Program-made: the position numbers and the translations under genes | Source of the DNA: Isoetes taiwanensis | Lineage: Eukaryota > Streptophyta > Lycopodiopsida > Isoetales > Isoetaceae | Assembly: GCA_021234155.1 (NCBI GenBank) | Contig: JAJEKV010000005.1 | Span: 13,401,025 to 13,465,024, forward strand | DNA length: 64,000 nucleotides | Direction: 5' to 3' | The notes under the pieces: model-generated | Databases searched by the model: none | Told to the model about the DNA's origin: nothing | The model's input: the letters and a program-made list of their open reading frames with translations, nothing else | Part shown: positions 1 through 9,799 of the stretch, piece after piece | Position numbering within the stretch: the stretch's first letter is position 1 | Layout of the letters: every line of letters begins with the position of its first letter

Positions 1-960
1 CTTCCGATTATGATGTGACAGTCGCTGCTATTGATAGTATAATCATTCAGTCGTACAATTCTAGGACTAGAATAGGATTTAGTAGAACAGCTATAGGCAG
101 TCATTTTCTTAGCATTTTGGGGTTTGACAGAGTAGGATCCTTAAGAATTACGGCCCATAACTCGGGCTACCTCGCCCTAGGCAGATTCAACCGTAATCTT
201 TTTCAAATCTCCGTTCTTGAGAGATTTGGAATTGAACCTATTCTCCACTGGACAAGTTTCTTTGATCTCCGGCCGGCTTGGTTTTTCAGCGACTTACAGA
301 TTCTTGTTTGGAGATACGCAGGCGAAAACTAGATATGGCAAGCAAAACTGTGAAAATTGGCTCGAATCAACCCAAGAGCCAAATGGACAAGGAAAAAGCT
401 CTCCGAATGATTGAAGACGATGAATGGACTAACATTTTCTGGTTAGACAGTAAGAATGACAAGGTCTGGGCGAAAATGAAATCTATGTATATCACCTTTG
501 CTCTAATTCAAGATCAACAGAGAGCAGCGGCGGTTTGCATGGAAGTTCTTGGTGACGGGGTTATATGCGAGACTCTGAGTAAAATGGAAGCTGTGGAAAA
601 AGATTATGTTGCTGGGAGAGCCAACGATAGGGATTGGGCATGGAATATATTCGAGCTTCTCCAGGAAATGGACAGAAATTTATGTAAAAGGATAATGGTG
701 AAACAAGGCCACTCTGAGGCCGATTGTTGCAGCCTCAAGAATAACATCTTCCAAAAATCCATGGACGAGTTGCTCAATGCGGCAAAGGCCATTCTTCTCG
801 ACCTTGAAAACCTTAATCGAACTCTAAGGCTTCCATAAAGCTTATTAAAAGATGGGAAGAGGCCGACGACAAATGGCCATTGAGCATCACCGAGGCGTGT
901 GTTCGAAAACTCCCTTCGGTTCGATCGATCCTTAAAGATGTCTCACAAGAATATGGTATT
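1..960 (+). mobile_element. LINE, 5' part, interrupted by an LTR retrotransposon
   Basis: This is the upstream half of the non-LTR retrotransposon whose downstream half resumes at about 13717. The link is sequence identity: 961-1110 repeats 13720-13870, and 1173-1428 repeats 13925-14135. The first 330 bases hold no gene I recognise and would be 5' UTR or upstream ORF1. The true 5' end and its target-site duplication are not visible and may lie outside the window. Orientation is plus, the same as the ORF2 half. Inference: the Ty3/gypsy element at about 1.1-13.7 kb inserted into this LINE near position 957-961. Confidence 0.7.
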
Positions 961-1083
961 TATCGACAAGACTCAAAAGGACACCGGTGCATGCAAGATC
1001 GTATTCTAATGGCTATTTCAACCCGCTTGAGACAAATCGGTCTTGACCGCAAGAACGTGGACTTACACAACTCCCTAGCATGA
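335..1083 (+). pseudogene. LINE ORF1, N-terminal part (broken)
   Basis: An ATG at 335 opens a 168-codon frame (start MASKTVKIG) ending at a TAA at 836-838. The same frame resumes at once and runs to 1083, with KRWEEADDKWPLSITEACVR just after the stop, so a single stop interrupts one reading frame. The protein is charged, mostly helical in appearance, and matches no domain I know by eye. Its position upstream of the DUF4283-like segment at 13.95-14.5 kb suggests the N-terminal region of the LINE ORF1 RNA-binding protein. It could instead be an unrelated host fragment, because I cannot align it to a known ORF1. From 961 onward the sequence is duplicated at 13.72 kb. Confidence 0.45.
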
Positions 1084-1550
1084 AGAATGTAGTACCTCGA
1101 TCGAAGATTTCGAATGTACACATTAATGTCATTCCATGTGGCCATTGATGCAAGAGGGCCATACCCAGCAAAAATGTCCAATTCTTCCCTCATATAAAAA
1201 TGCTTTTGCTTAATAATATGATTCTTGTGCTAACCCGGACCGACAAATCTAAAGTTAATTTGGATTATATTGATCTTTCGAATAGTGTGCAAGATTCCAC
1301 GGCTAGTTCCTCTAGATTCGAAGCGTTTCAGCAGGAATTTATACCCTCAAGGATCAGAGGGATGCTTATCTATTTTCCAACAAATTGCCCCTCTATTGGA
1401 GAAGTCAAGTTTTGATTACCAAAAACTCATAGAACCTAACCCATGTTGTAGATTAGATCTAGTTCTTTAGCTCAAGATTGAAGTATATGGATGATGTATT
1501 TCGGAACCTCTTGTATTGGGAGGGGGTAGATAATTTTAGTGTTACCATTG
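961..1550 (+). other. Interleaved LINE/LTR mosaic at the left retrotransposon junction
   Basis: Pieces from two sources alternate here, each source staying in its own order. LINE pieces: 961-1110 (as 13720-13870), 1173-1290 and 1340-1430 (as 13925-14135), and 1530-1548 (as 14204-14217). LTR pieces: 1111-1172 (as 12190-12253), about 1300-1320 and 1348-1360 (as 12570-12588 and 12620-12631), and 1431-1528 (as 12760-12845). Even a LINE word of about 11 bases (ctcaagattga, 1472-1482) sits inside an LTR stretch. Real recombination rarely gives such collinear zippering. A consensus of reads from an occupied and an empty site does. From 1550 onward the sequence follows the LTR alone. Confidence 0.7.
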
Positions 1551-2120
1551 TAGATCTCGAGGGAGAGATCCCTACCGCCCCATCGAACCGGGAGATGTAA
1601 CCCGGATATAGCCCCCCTTGGCTATGCATCCGGGGCTACAACCGTCCCAACACTTTTCAAAATTTACTCGCAGTGTGCACGTGAGGGGCTGATGGAGGGG
1701 ATAACCTAAGCCATGTGTTCATATGCCAGCCAAATCCATTGCCATGAATTCTGCTCTGAATGAACTCGAGACCCAAGCCGCCGGGCCATCCCTTGAGTCC
1801 GAGCCTTGGGTAGGGATCCCCTATGTGATGTCGATCTTTTGTCTATGCAGATATGTGGAGGACCATCCTTAGTGATGGTCATATGATGTTGATGTATGTG
1901 CTACCGACATGTATGTTTACGCCCCGCTCAGCCTAGGTAGGCCCCCGAGGGAGATTCGGTGCAATGACCCTTCCACTCTTCCCACCGAACCTCGGCCACG
2001 CTTGCAAAGGTCATGTGGAGGGCCCCAGATTAGCATGGAGCTGGTATGGGGGATGAACTCCGTTTGTATACGGTGAGGGCAACTGTATCTCTGCGAGTAG
2101 GGGACGTCATAAAGGGTATC
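1550..2120 (+). repeat. 5' LTR, right-hand part (direct repeat of 13160-13716)
   Basis: Compared with 13160-13716, this stretch is collinear and clearly the same sequence with small indels. Shared words include gggagatgtaacccggatat and ggaccatccttagtgatggt. The shared LTR edge is gagtaggggacg followed by ca. The first 1.1 kb of the LTR is missing or interleaved with LINE sequence (961-1550). A primer-binding site should follow directly. The stretch gggtatcgtcagc at about 2113-2126 is only loosely like a methionine-tRNA site, so I do not call it. Confidence 0.75.
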
Positions 2121-2316
2121 GTCAGCTATGTTCTTGGAGACCAAGAGCAAAGCAATCGCCATGTTCCCAGAGCACTAACTTGATAGGATCCTCAAACCTC
2201 GAAAAATGAGAAAATTTTTTCTCATTTTTGTAGTTTATGCTAAGCTAGTAAACAATTAAAAATGAATAGAAACGTAAAAAGACTAAAATTGATGAGCCAA
2301 CATCCGTGTAGGAAAG

Positions 2317-2377
2317 GTCTCACACGCCGCCCAGACGTATTTCTACATTCTAGGAATCGGGTGGGCAACGGTGAGAC
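2317..2377. promoter_or_regulatory. Hairpin 1 of upstream pair (about 27-bp arms)
   Basis: The left arm starts GTCTCACACGCCGCCCA and the right arm ends GGGCAACGGTGAGAC. The arms pair imperfectly around a TTCTAcattcTAGGAA centre. The outer word TGTCTC/GAGACA is also the core auxin-response element. That may be coincidence. It lies about 430 bp before the start of the H3-like gene. Confidence 0.65.
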
Positions 2378-2501
2378 ATTCCAAATTTTGACACCAAAAA
2401 AGTTGTAAATTACAGAAAATACCTTTGATAATTCTAAATTTAAGCTAAGAATTAGTAGATTTAGCATGTTACATGTTAATTTAATAGTGGGCCCCCACCA
2501 T

Positions 2502-2565
2502 GTCTCACACGCCGCCGGGACGTTTTCTAGATTCTAGGAATCGGGCTGGGCTAACGCGGTGAGAC
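2502..2565. promoter_or_regulatory. Hairpin 2 of upstream pair
   Basis: This has the same palindrome design as the hairpin at 2317, 185 bp downstream of it: GTCTCACACGCCGCC on the left and GGCTAACGCGGTGAGAC on the right, around TTTTCTAgattcTAGGAA. A TATA box follows 77 bp later. Hairpin pairs of this kind occur before two genes of this element and before one gene of the 57-kb copy. Confidence 0.65.
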
Positions 2566-2641
2566 CTTTGCTTAATTAGGGTGTTTTTAGGTGCTCTAGA
2601 CAACCCAAAAAGGTAGTTTAAAAGTTGACCTAAAATTGGCC

Positions 2642-2650
2642 CTATAAATA
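2642..2650 (+). promoter_or_regulatory. TATA box of the H3-like gene
   Basis: The sequence is CTATAAATA, 110 bp upstream of the ATG of the H3-like gene and 77 bp after the second hairpin. The same box, at the same place relative to a hairpin pair, occurs at 4599 and on the minus strand at 55905-55913. This argues that it is a real internal promoter. Confidence 0.6.
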
Positions 2651-2751
2651 GAACCGTACTCTCCCATTTTTCCCCGTTTTTCCCTAGAACTTCGCCGTGG
2701 CCGCCAAGGCGACATCTTCCGGGCGCTTAGTTCGACGACAAACCGTAGATG

Positions 2752-4026
2752 ATGGCCCGCACGGCGATCGCAAGGAAGCCTAGTCGGGTTTTATCCTCCA
2801 AAAGCTGGCTCCCGCTCTTTCACCGTATTCTTCGGCAACGCTTTCTCCACTCCAAGCGATTTAATCTTCGCCAAGTGAGGGAAGCGTGGTCGGACCGGAG
2901 CCACACGTAAAATCTTGAGGACGATCGGCCGACGCCATGAGCCAGATCCTCAAACGAAAATTGAACGGCGTGAGGCGTAAAGCGCAGCAAAACAGAGCAA
3001 CACCGTGGGGACGCAACCCACGAGGAGCAGAGGGAAACAGCGGGACCCATCAATGCCCCAAGAACAACCCCCAGGCTGAGATTCACCCGCAAGAGGAGCA
3101 GAAGGGAGGAGGAGCAGCCGGAACTCACCCCGAAGAAGAGGCCGACCGCACGCCTTCGGCCCACAAGCACGGCCGAGCGCCGCCGAGCAGAGGACAAAGA
3201 GTCGGGAAGACGACCCGGACTACAGCCACCGACCCAAGAAGAGGAGGGCCAAAGCCGTGAATGGCGTGCAAGAGGAAGCCGGGTGAAGGCCGAAGAGAGC
3301 CGGTTGTCCGGTTATCAACGAGCCATCGGGAGGTGAGACCCCCCACCACCGACGAACACTTCTGATGGAGACTACGTGTTTCCGGGCGCAGACGGGCAAG
3401 CTCTTCAAAGCCCCCGGGTCGAGGAAGAAGTACCCGAAAGGCATCGCCCAAGAGCAGAGGAGGTCGGCAGTGGCGGCCCCACCATTTCCGGACGGGATAG
3501 GGTCAAGGCCCCACGGCCGCAACGGGAAGCCTATGTGATAGACCCCAAAGGTCTATCAAGAGGATCAGGAGCACGACGCCAGAGTATGGCAAAGTGGGAG
3601 GCCTACAATGCCTATTACCGTGAGCACCGGGTGAGGACGACAGAAGGCGGCACTAATTTAAAGGCCGTGCAATCAAGCCCTCCACCAAAGCCCAAGCCTC
3701 CCCGAGCACCGTGGAAGAAGTTGAGCAAGAAGAAGAAGAAGGAAGACGTGGCACTCAAGGAGATCCGCCACTTCCGTAAGAGTTACGGACTCGATTCCCC
3801 GGCGCCTGCCCGTCCCGGGTCCGTCATACAAGAATACAACACGCATACGCGCGCGGACGAAATGTTGCTGTGGTTTACAAGAGGCGGCCGGGTTTATATA
3901 GTAAAAAACATTTTGAAGATTCAACGGCCCCGCACGGGTGCACGCGCAGAGGGTTACCCCCTCATGAGGCAGGATATGTATCTTGCCGGCACATCAAGGG
4001 GTGAACGCCTGAACCTTGGTAAATGA
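2752..4026 (+). pseudogene. Histone H3-like (CENH3-like) gene inside the retrotransposon
   Basis: The ATG at 2752 (preceded in frame by another at 2749) reads MARTAIARKPSRV, like the H3 tail MART..ARKS. A long charged, proline-rich insert follows with a YYREH segment near 3612. The H3 fold begins with VALKEIRHFRK (3748-3780), which matches the centromeric-H3 alpha-N helix better than canonical VALREIRRYQK. Then come DEMLL (about 3856), LQEAA in the next frame (about 3876), HFEDS in a third frame (about 3908), and LMRQDMYLA with RGER near the stop (3961-4012). Canonical H3 has LQEA, LFEDT, IMPKDIQLA and RGER at these spots. At least three frameshifts break the fold, so this copy is dead or badly assembled. 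The homologue at 57.4-56.5 kb confirms the domain. Canonical H3 has 136 residues; this gene would encode over 400. Confidence 0.7.
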
Positions 4027-4160
4027 CCAACCGGGAAATTTTGTTAATATAAAGAAAATTTTGTGTAAATAAAGTGTCAAACCCTGTTTAAATAGGTCAA
4101 GATATCGATCCCTAGCCTTCGTTTTAATTAAATTGGAGTTTTGAGCAAAATTGAGACGAT

Positions 4161-4227
4161 GTCTCACACGTCGCGCCAGGACAGATTTCTACATTTTAGA
4201 AATCGGGCTGGGCGCAACGTGTGAGAC
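4161..4227. promoter_or_regulatory. Hairpin 1 of second pair (31-bp arms)
   Basis: This is the best-preserved hairpin. The left arm begins GTCTCACACGTCGCGCC and ends GATTTCTA. The right arm is TAGAAATC to GGGCGCAACGTGTGAGAC. About 26 of 31 positions pair, around a 5-base loop. It lies between the H3-like gene and the acidic-stretch gene. Confidence 0.75.
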
Positions 4228-4359
4228 CATGCCCAAAAATGCCCAAAACAGCTCCAAATCGACCAAGTAAGGGGTCAATTCTGCCTAACTCGATGAGTTT
4301 AGTAGAATTACAGCCTTAGATCACCTAAATTGAGTAATCCTAGCCCAATTAGGACCCAT

Positions 4360-4422
4360 GTCTCGTCGCTTCCAGACAGATTTCTACATTTTAGAAATCG
4401 GGCTGGGCGCAACGTGTGAGAC
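4360..4422. promoter_or_regulatory. Hairpin 2 of second pair
   Basis: This has the same right arm as the hairpin 200 bp upstream (TAGAAATC to CAACGTGTGAGAC) with a slightly shortened left arm (GTCTCGTCGCTTCCAGACAG). A TATA box follows about 180 bp downstream. Confidence 0.7.
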
Positions 4423-4598
4423 CCCGTACCATTTCATCACCAAATGATCTCCAAATTGCACAATAGGTTCAGTAGCTCTCCTTAGCATGCTCAAACCCTA
4501 GAAATATACGTCAAACTTGCAATTGCATCACTTAATAGGTTAGAATTGCCTAATCTCAGTAAATTCTAAGTCATCCAAAAATTAGGGTTTTTCCCTTT

Positions 4599-4607
4599 CT
4601 ATAAATA
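4599..4607 (+). promoter_or_regulatory. TATA box of the acidic-stretch gene
   Basis: CTATAAATA lies just after a telo-box-like word (TTAGGGTTT, about 4582) and 111 bp before the ATG at 4718. The homologous gene on the minus strand at 55.86 kb has the same box and also an AAACCCTAG word just upstream. Confidence 0.6.
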
Positions 4608-4717
4608 AGTCCCCCATTTCTCAATTGGCACCCTGCAAATTTGCTCCCCAATCGCTAGGGCGATCTTTTCACCTCGAGGCGCTCAAGATCCGCTTGATAC
4701 CCTTCCTTGCTAGATCA

Positions 4718-5990
4718 ATGGCTACCGCTGATTTCGGGCGATGGTACACCGCCAAAGGCCATAAAGCTACGGAGGCAGATGTCAACGACATCTTCCAAGT
4801 CTTTGTGAAAGAAATTGACATCCGTTAATGCTAAATGCAACCCCCAAAGATATAGGCGTGCTAGCAGACCAAAGTTAGGGTAGGACCCTCCCTTGTTCGT
4901 GTTCCCTTGCATAGATACTTTGTTCCCCGCCATCCCTTCAAGGGTTCCTTTGGGCGACATGTCCCCAACATCGCCAAGTACTTGACTAACAAGGCGCAGT
5001 AGACTACCTCGACTACATGGTCCCCGAAACCCAACAGACCAAGTACTTCTATGCCACATAATCGCCTCTAGCTATCTTCTTATCCCACCGCCGAACCCTC
5101 GATGGGTAATCCCTCCCTCGGAGGTAGACCCCATAACAAAGGTAAGAGGAAGAGCGATGTCGCAAGGTGATCAACAGAACAGGAAGCAAGAGAGGATGAA
5201 GAGGAGCTCTGACGACGAAGGATACACCTGAGCTCGACTCAGACGAAGAACGGCGCCAAGGAGAGGTGAGCTGATCAATTTCGAGCAGAGGCCAGCAGGG
5301 CATCAGAGGAAGAGCTTCCACTGGCTAGGCATCACAAGCCTAGCCCCCTATCATCATCGACGGAGAGGAGTATCTACCTCACGACATCCGTAACCTTCCC
5401 CAATGCGGGAGAGGGAGCTCAAAGTTGGATCTAATCTGCTTCCACCAACGGGCGGCATCGATTCGACGACTTCATCGTCCGGAGCCTCGACTTCCCGCCA
5501 AGTGAGGGAGTCCGACACCTGGCAACTGGGGGAGACGACCCATATCCGTGCCTACAGCAAAGATCGCAATTGATGGACGAGCTGAGCCGCCAAAGGGAGG
5601 AGTTCCCGCCTCCAAGAACATGGGGATCCGTGGAAGACCACGAAGCATCCTAATGCCGGTCCTTCGATAGCACCCCGCCAAAAGGAGAAGGAATCGACCC
5701 CGAGGCTCGGGACTTGACAATTGAAGACTACAGGAGCTTCCACCGGGTTGAGGTCGACGAAAGCACGCCCAAGGCGGCACGTAGCCGGAGGCCAAACAAG
5801 TGGGGAAGCTTCAAGCATACACAAATTGCGTCGCCGTGATACTATTTGCCGCCGCCGATGGATGGGAGAATAGCGTAATTCACCGCAGTTCAGTCCTGGG
5901 GCTAAGAAGGAGTGTTTATGCCGATTGCACTCTCAAAGCCTGCAGCATGCTCGGTCAGCAACAAATGTCGACTATGTCAAGCCTTTAGTC
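4718..5990 (+). pseudogene. Unknown acidic-stretch protein gene of the retrotransposon (frameshifted)
   Basis: I do not recognise the family. From the ATG at 4718 the frame reads MATADFGRWYTAKGHKATEA and stops at 4828. Homology to the minus-strand gene at 55858-54953 continues through frameshifts. Matching landmarks: RWY followed by a motif with EAD and FQVF (4735-4800); HVPNIAKYL (about 4960); a run rich in Glu and Asp (about 5195-5260); LGITSL, GEEYL and NLPQC (about 5320-5405). Similarity to the other copy also starts a little upstream of this ATG, so the true start could be earlier. The acidic run next to a histone-like gene suggests a histone-chaperone-like partner, but this is only an idea. 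Confidence 0.5.
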
Positions 5991-6270
5991 AAGAGGGCAA
6001 TGGCACTCGACCTTCTTCGACTTCGCCCATACCCCCACCGACGTCACGCGAGATTAAAGGATCATGGGCCCTACATCCCAATCGCAGGTAGAAGACCTCG
6101 GTGAGAGCCATCCGGGGAGGCTCGCCGCCAGTATCATCGAACTTGGGTCACTTTCAGTAGGGACGGCCCAAGTTAAGAAGTTTCTTGAAGACAACCCGCC
6201 TTTAATGGCGATTTCAAGACTAGTTAGACTCTTTGATCCCTAGAGACTTTGTATCTAAAATATTATATGA

Positions 6271-6280
6271 TATATAAATA
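6271..6280 (+). promoter_or_regulatory. Possible TATA box before gag
   Basis: TATATAAATA is followed directly by caagtctcac. If functional it would give gag-pol its own internal start, as the two upstream genes seem to have. It is AT-rich, so a chance match is possible. Confidence 0.3.
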
Positions 6281-6579
6281 CAAGTCTCACAAAGACTTTA
6301 AATGTTTCGCTGATGTATTTTGCCCCACAATTATACCAACAAACATAAACAATGCAAGAGAACAAAATGGAACTAACCACATAGCCATTAATCACTTGTG
6401 GATGCAAGTAGAGGACTAAGCGCAGGGAACGACAACCATGAGACCTCATAGAAGAGCAAACCCCGCCTTCGCACCACCCCAAGAAGGAACCTATTTGAAG
6501 ATAGGGAACCCATGACCCCAGAAAAGGGGAGATAGCCCGTGATGAGGATCTGGATCCGAGCAGATAAAGGCATTACTAT

Positions 6580-7600
6580 CTCACAAGCGCAGGAGCGGGT
6601 TCTGTAATGCCTCGCCAAGCCGCAAGCCCCGAGGGAAGGAAGGGACAAGAAGAGGAACAAGAGAAGGAGATCCCCCAACCGAATCTTCCGACTCAAGTTC
6701 GTACCGACCACTCAAGGGAAGAGGAAGAACGTGCTCGAATCCAACAGAGGGAAGGCAGAGGAACACCCCTGCAGGGACGACAAAGAGATACCGTGGCCCT
6801 CCCACCACCGTAAGAAAGTAGATTCCGTGACCGGCAAATGTATGGAAGGCTCGAATCGAACAGCCTCGTGGGAGAACAGTCGATTGGGCGTGCATACGGG
6901 CCCGGACGAAATGAGCGAAAATTTTAAAATGCGCATGGCATGAAGGATAAGGACAAAGGCAAAGTTGCAACAGCCAACTTGAAAGGAGCCGCCGGATTTG
7001 GTGGAAGGGTTATGCTAAGGCACACGGCTTACAGTGATGCTTGTAAGTTCGTAAAAGTTTGCTAAAGCCTTCAAGCGCCATTACGCCCAAGGAACATAAG
7101 TCCAAAGATGATGCAACGCTTTTACAGGTTGCAGCAAGGCAACAAATCAGTTCAGAAATATACGAGGAATTCATGAGGCTAAGGTCAGAGCAAAAGCCGG
7201 GTTGGGAGAGAAGCATGCGTGAAAAGCTATATTGAGGGGTCAATGAGGAGATCCGGGCAGTTTGTGAGGGCAATAAACCCTAGGACAAAAGATCGTTTTT
7301 TAATCCAAGGCTATAAGCTTGCAGGGGTCGACCTCGCATTAGCTGGCACAAGCAAACAGCGATTTCCGGGAGAAAGGCAAGGCGACAGAAGCTATAGCCC
7401 CGTGGCAGCCAACTGTGTCCAAATAGAGAGCCCCATATGGTGGGAACCGTGGGAAGCAAGAAGAGAAGAAGCAGTGTCCTTCAAGGACAAGCAGAGAGGT
7501 CAAACTACTCCAAAGCAAAGGTAATCCTTTTGCAAGCGATGCCCAAGGAAAAGAGGCAGAGTGCATAGAAAAGCAAATTGCTTTTTCAGTGCTTCCAGCC
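6580..7600 (+). pseudogene. gag: gag (Retrotrans_gag-like), broken
   Basis: Reading across frameshifts gives a charged N-terminal stretch (GQEEEQEKEIPQPN, about 6647), then DKDKGKVATANLKGAA (about 6948), FKRHYAQGT (about 7071), LQQGNKSVQKY (about 7128) and EKLYIEG (about 7222). This pattern of LQQG.SV..Y then F..L is typical of plant Ty3 Gag. The minus-strand copy has matching EEEEPEKEIAQ (near 52.46 kb) and DKDKGRIATTNLLGA (near 52.19 kb). I see no clear CCHC zinc knuckle. Frames change several times, so no full-length protein is possible as assembled. Confidence 0.65.
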
Positions 7601-8480
7601 AGCCATAGGACGTAAAGAACCGTCCCTTTACGCCATGAGTGCAGCTCTAGCGGAGTTGAGATTGGGACGCCTCGCTTTGGACGACGACGGGCGGAAGAGG
7701 CCCGCGACTACATTCAGGGTGAGTGTCATATCTTTGCCGCAATAGATACAGCAATCGAGAGAGCCGATAAGGTAATTTCCACGTGAGGGAAGGCTAAAGC
7801 TAAGTCCTTCATAGTCTTGATAGACTCGTGAAGTAGCCATAACTTTGCATCCCCCGCACGGTTCGGGATGTTGAAGTTGAAGCCGCCAAAGTCAAAAGCC
7901 AAGACCCGTTGTTTTAGCAAGTGGTGCAAGAAGGCATCTACGCAAGAGAATTAACTGGCGATCATTTGCCGGGGATTAATATCCGGGTGATGGGGGCAAG
8001 TAATGGGCATTGGAAAGTAAGACTTGATCATAGGAATGGAGTACCTGGGCCAGCAGGGCCATTATCGATCGGAAAGCGGAAGGTGACCTTCCCAACGCCC
8101 GAAGCAAGATCATTGAGATAACAGGTAAAGAAGTTGTTCCCATCATGCAGTTGTATGTCTTCTAAACGGCCGTTCAAGCGCATCAAGAGTGAGCAAGTGG
8201 CATACATCTTCAAGCTTGAGATTAGTGAGCCGTAATCGGAAGGAAGCAAAGAAGACAAGGTGCTCAGTTGCCGGGCAAGTAGCTTTTCGATCACTCTGAA
8301 AGTTCCATGATCTCTTTCCGCATGAGATCAAGCAGCCCCTCCTTATAGGGGAGTCGAAAGCAGATAGCACTCGAACCAGAACAAAGCCAACAAGCAAGGC
8401 TCCATATAGAATGACAACGCAGAGTTGTCGGAGCTGAAGAAGCTGTAGTGAGCCGCCGACCTAGGTTTCATTAGACCTAG
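7600..8480 (+). pseudogene. gag-pol linker, protease region not identified
   Basis: An aspartic protease with D-S/T-G should lie here, but I find no clear motif. The end of the region, just before RT, reads as the usual Ty3 lead-in once frameshifts are crossed (PHEIKQ near 8320, then PYR and a LSELKK stretch near 8435, GFIRPSVSP near 8467). The region is coding-like but decayed. Confidence 0.35.
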
Positions 8481-9240
8481 TGTCTCGCCGCTTTGGAGCC
8501 CCCATTCTTTTGTCAAGAAGAAGGATGGATCTTGAGGATGTGCATATAGACTATCGACAGTTGAATAAGCACACCATTAAGAACAAGTATGCGCTTCCAA
8601 GATCGACGACTTGATGGATCAGCTCCAAGGTGCAAAGATCTTCCAAAAATCGACTTAAGGTCGGTTATCATCGATCGTGATAAAGGAAGAAGATATCCAT
8701 AAGACCGCCTTGTAACGCCAGGTATGGGCATTATGAGTTCACAAGAATGCCTTTCGCTTATCAAATGCCCTCAAGAACGCTCATGAGGCTCATGAACCAC
8801 GATATCTTCGAGGAGTTCCCCGACACCTTTGTGATTGTTTTCTTTGATGACATTTTGGTGTATAGCAGATCCCTTGAAGAGCACGCGTGCAACACTTGAG
8901 AGAAGAGTGCTAGAGAAGTTGAAGAGGCACCGGTTATACGCCAAGTTGTCGGTGCCACATAACGGAAAAAGTGGAGTATCTAGGTCATGTGATCTCAGTG
9001 CAAGGCATCTCAACAGACCCCCGCCAAGATTGAGGTCAGTCATTCGCTGGCCGGCCAAGAATGTGCATGAAGTCGGCCTTTCCTCAGCAGGGTACTACGT
9101 GAAGTTCGGAAGAACTTTGCTAAGATAGCAGCCCCGCTAATGCACTGGACGAGGGCGTAGAAGGTGAAAGATTGGGTAGAGCATTGGCACAAGAAAGCCC
9201 AAAAGGGGTTTGAATTGTTGAAGGAAGCTTTAACAACAGC
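8481..9240 (+). pseudogene. pol: Ty3/gypsy reverse transcriptase, frameshifted
   Basis: RT motifs appear in order across several frames: FVKKKDG (about 8505), CIDYRQLNKHTIKNKYALP (about 8535), the conserved Asp of KIDL (about 8649), the TRMPFAL stretch (about 8742), the active-site block VFFDDILVYS (about 8837), and the GHVIS and GISTDP stretch (about 8983). FFDD is a normal variant of the YxDD box in Ty3 elements. At least six single-base indels break the frame, so this copy cannot make an active enzyme as written. Confidence 0.85.
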
Positions 9241-9640
9241 CCCGCCTTAACCCTGCCGACCGGGAGAAAGATAAGCTTGTGGCAACAGAGCGCAGTAAGA
9301 TAGCTACGGTCAAAGGCTTATGCAAGAAGAGCTTGTGGTAGCGCATGATTCCGTGAAGATGAACGACGCCGAGACGACGCTACCCAACGCGACGATCAGG
9401 AGTTGCTTGCGGTTGTCGGGCATTAAGAATATGGAGGCATTATCTCTGGGAAGGAAGTTCCAATTGATACCGTACCATCGAGCCTCCAATATGTATTCAC
9501 GCAACCACACCTTAACTGAGGCGGGAGATGGATGGAGTCCTCAAGAATATGACTTTGATATAGTTTACAAGCGGGGAAGCTCACAATGTGGTAGCGGGTA
9601 TGCTTTCAAGGCATCCCCCGATAACTAGAGTGCATTGCAA
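9241..9640 (+). pseudogene. pol: Ty3/gypsy RNase H, frameshifted
   Basis: The domain lies directly after RT. Fragments recognisable by eye include the QEELVVAHDSVKMNDAETT stretch (9323), a WGRKF-like segment, and the DFDIVYKRG sequence (9553) that usually precedes the last RNase H motif (VADMLSR, split by a frameshift near 9590). It is decayed like the rest of pol. Confidence 0.65.
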
Positions 9641-9799
9641 TGCAATTTCGACGCCTCCAAATGACTTTGGTAAGAGGATTGAAGAGTCCTTGCCAACGGA
9701 TGGGATTTCTGGAAGTATGGGCAAGCCCTCAAGGAGGCTAGAACAGATAAAGAGCGGAGGCCTTCAAGCATTATAAGAAGGAAGGCAACCTGTTATACA

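Noticed and set aside
2113-2126. Primer-binding site (methionine tRNA)
   Set aside because: Only a loose match after allowing an indel; not enough to call.
2820-3522. Minus-strand frames over the H3-like gene
   Set aside because: GC-rich shadows of the plus-strand gene; no domain and no support from the second copy.
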